44,427 nt of DNA, taken from NCBI GenBank assembly GCA_016795205.1, contig JAEUHZ010000002.1, forward strand, positions 1 through 44,427, in the 5' to 3' direction. This DNA is from Planctomycetota bacterium. GTDB taxonomy: Bacteria; Planctomycetota; UBA1135; GCA-002686595. Below, in pieces: positions 44,234 to 44,427 of this stretch; the stretch's first letter is position 1; every line of letters starts with the position of its first letter. The notes under the pieces are model-generated. The model did not search any database. It was not told the origin of the DNA and saw only the letters and a list, made by a program, of their open reading frames with translations. A program made the position numbers and the translations under genes.

Positions 44234-44427
44234 GTGCAACTGCCCTATGCCGACGTCGCCACGCCGCGCGTCCATCGCGTCGACCGCCACTTCCTCCCGC
44301 GCTCCTGCCCCAACCCCCACTGCCCCTCCCACGCCGGCGAGCCCTTCCAGTACCGCCGCAGGGGCGTCTTCAGCCGCAAGGTCGACCTGCGCACCGTCCA
44401 GCGCTTCCGCTGCAAGCCCTGCGGCAA
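44234..44427 (+). CDS. Zinc-ribbon, transposase-like protein, 5' part only
   Basis: From a GTG at 44234, preceded by GAGGAG with 5-base spacing, the frame is open to the window end (about 64 residues visible). It begins VQLPYADVATPRV, then a zinc ribbon: RSCPNPHCPS, a basic RRRGVFSRKVDLRTVQRF stretch, and RFRCKPCGK. This C-x4-C / C-x2-C arrangement with a basic linker resembles the N-terminal zinc ribbon of IS1/ISXO2-like transposases and related planctomycete insertion-sequence proteins. No catalytic domain is visible. It could instead be a domesticated DNA-binding protein. No terminal inverted repeat could be paired within the window. Confidence 0.55.
   Translation, partial: MQLPYADVATPRVHRVDRHFLPRSCPNPHCPSHAGEPFQYRRRGVFSRKVDLRTVQRFRCKPCG

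Overview
This 44.4 kb window is very GC-rich and densely coding, and it looks chromosomal. It probably comes from an uncultivated Planctomycetota bacterium. Three things point there: a DUF1587/1588/1592/1595-type cytochrome protein next to a Tat-exported DUF1552 protein, secreted proteins sharing a Cys-rich 'CPCGN' C-terminal domain, and a secreted TPR-CHAT protein. That assignment is inference; no rRNA, tRNA or CRISPR array was seen. Many long open frames are antisense shadows of real genes, as expected at this GC content.

Layout. 1-2069 (-) is 2-oxoglutarate dehydrogenase E1 (sucA), cut by the window start. 2612-3871 (+) is a secreted propeller-like protein ending in the CPCGN domain. 3906-8592 (-) is a complete threonine operon, thrA-thrB-thrC, joined by two ATGA overlaps. 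8733-9203 (+) is a DUF1579 protein and 9214-9846 (-) an HNH endonuclease. 9926-14223 (-) is a translationally coupled pair: an SGNH-fold protein lacking its catalytic serine and a large YfhO-type membrane protein. 14367-16196 (+) is an M1 aminopeptidase lipoprotein. 16305-21851 (-) holds a secreted CAP-like protein, an iodotyrosine-deiodinase-like nitroreductase, a ROK sugar kinase and a secreted C-type lectin with the second CPCGN domain. 21954-25508 (+) is the DUF1592/DUF1552 pair. 25611-29643 is an ABC exporter (ybbA-ybbP type) divergent from a tesA-like esterase, the same arrangement as in E. coli. 29713-30615 (-) is a secreted double-fasciclin protein.

The most notable locus is 30853-31416 (-). 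A peroxiredoxin-like (AhpC-TSA_2/Prx-like2) reading frame has an in-frame UGA exactly where the family has its peroxidatic cysteine, giving U-T-F-C. This is best read as a selenoprotein that standard gene calling would truncate or miss. It is divergent from a FeS-type cryptochrome/photolyase (31488-33260, +), which suggests a light/oxidative-damage module.

The right side carries a two-helix small membrane protein, a 1385-residue exported TPR-CHAT protease-like protein (33622-37779, -), a KefB/CPA2-type antiporter (38105-39793, +), and a MacAB-like efflux operon with one adaptor, one ATPase and two paralogous permeases (39855-44121, +). At the right edge a zinc-ribbon, transposase-like gene begins behind a hairpin that could mask its ribosome binding site.
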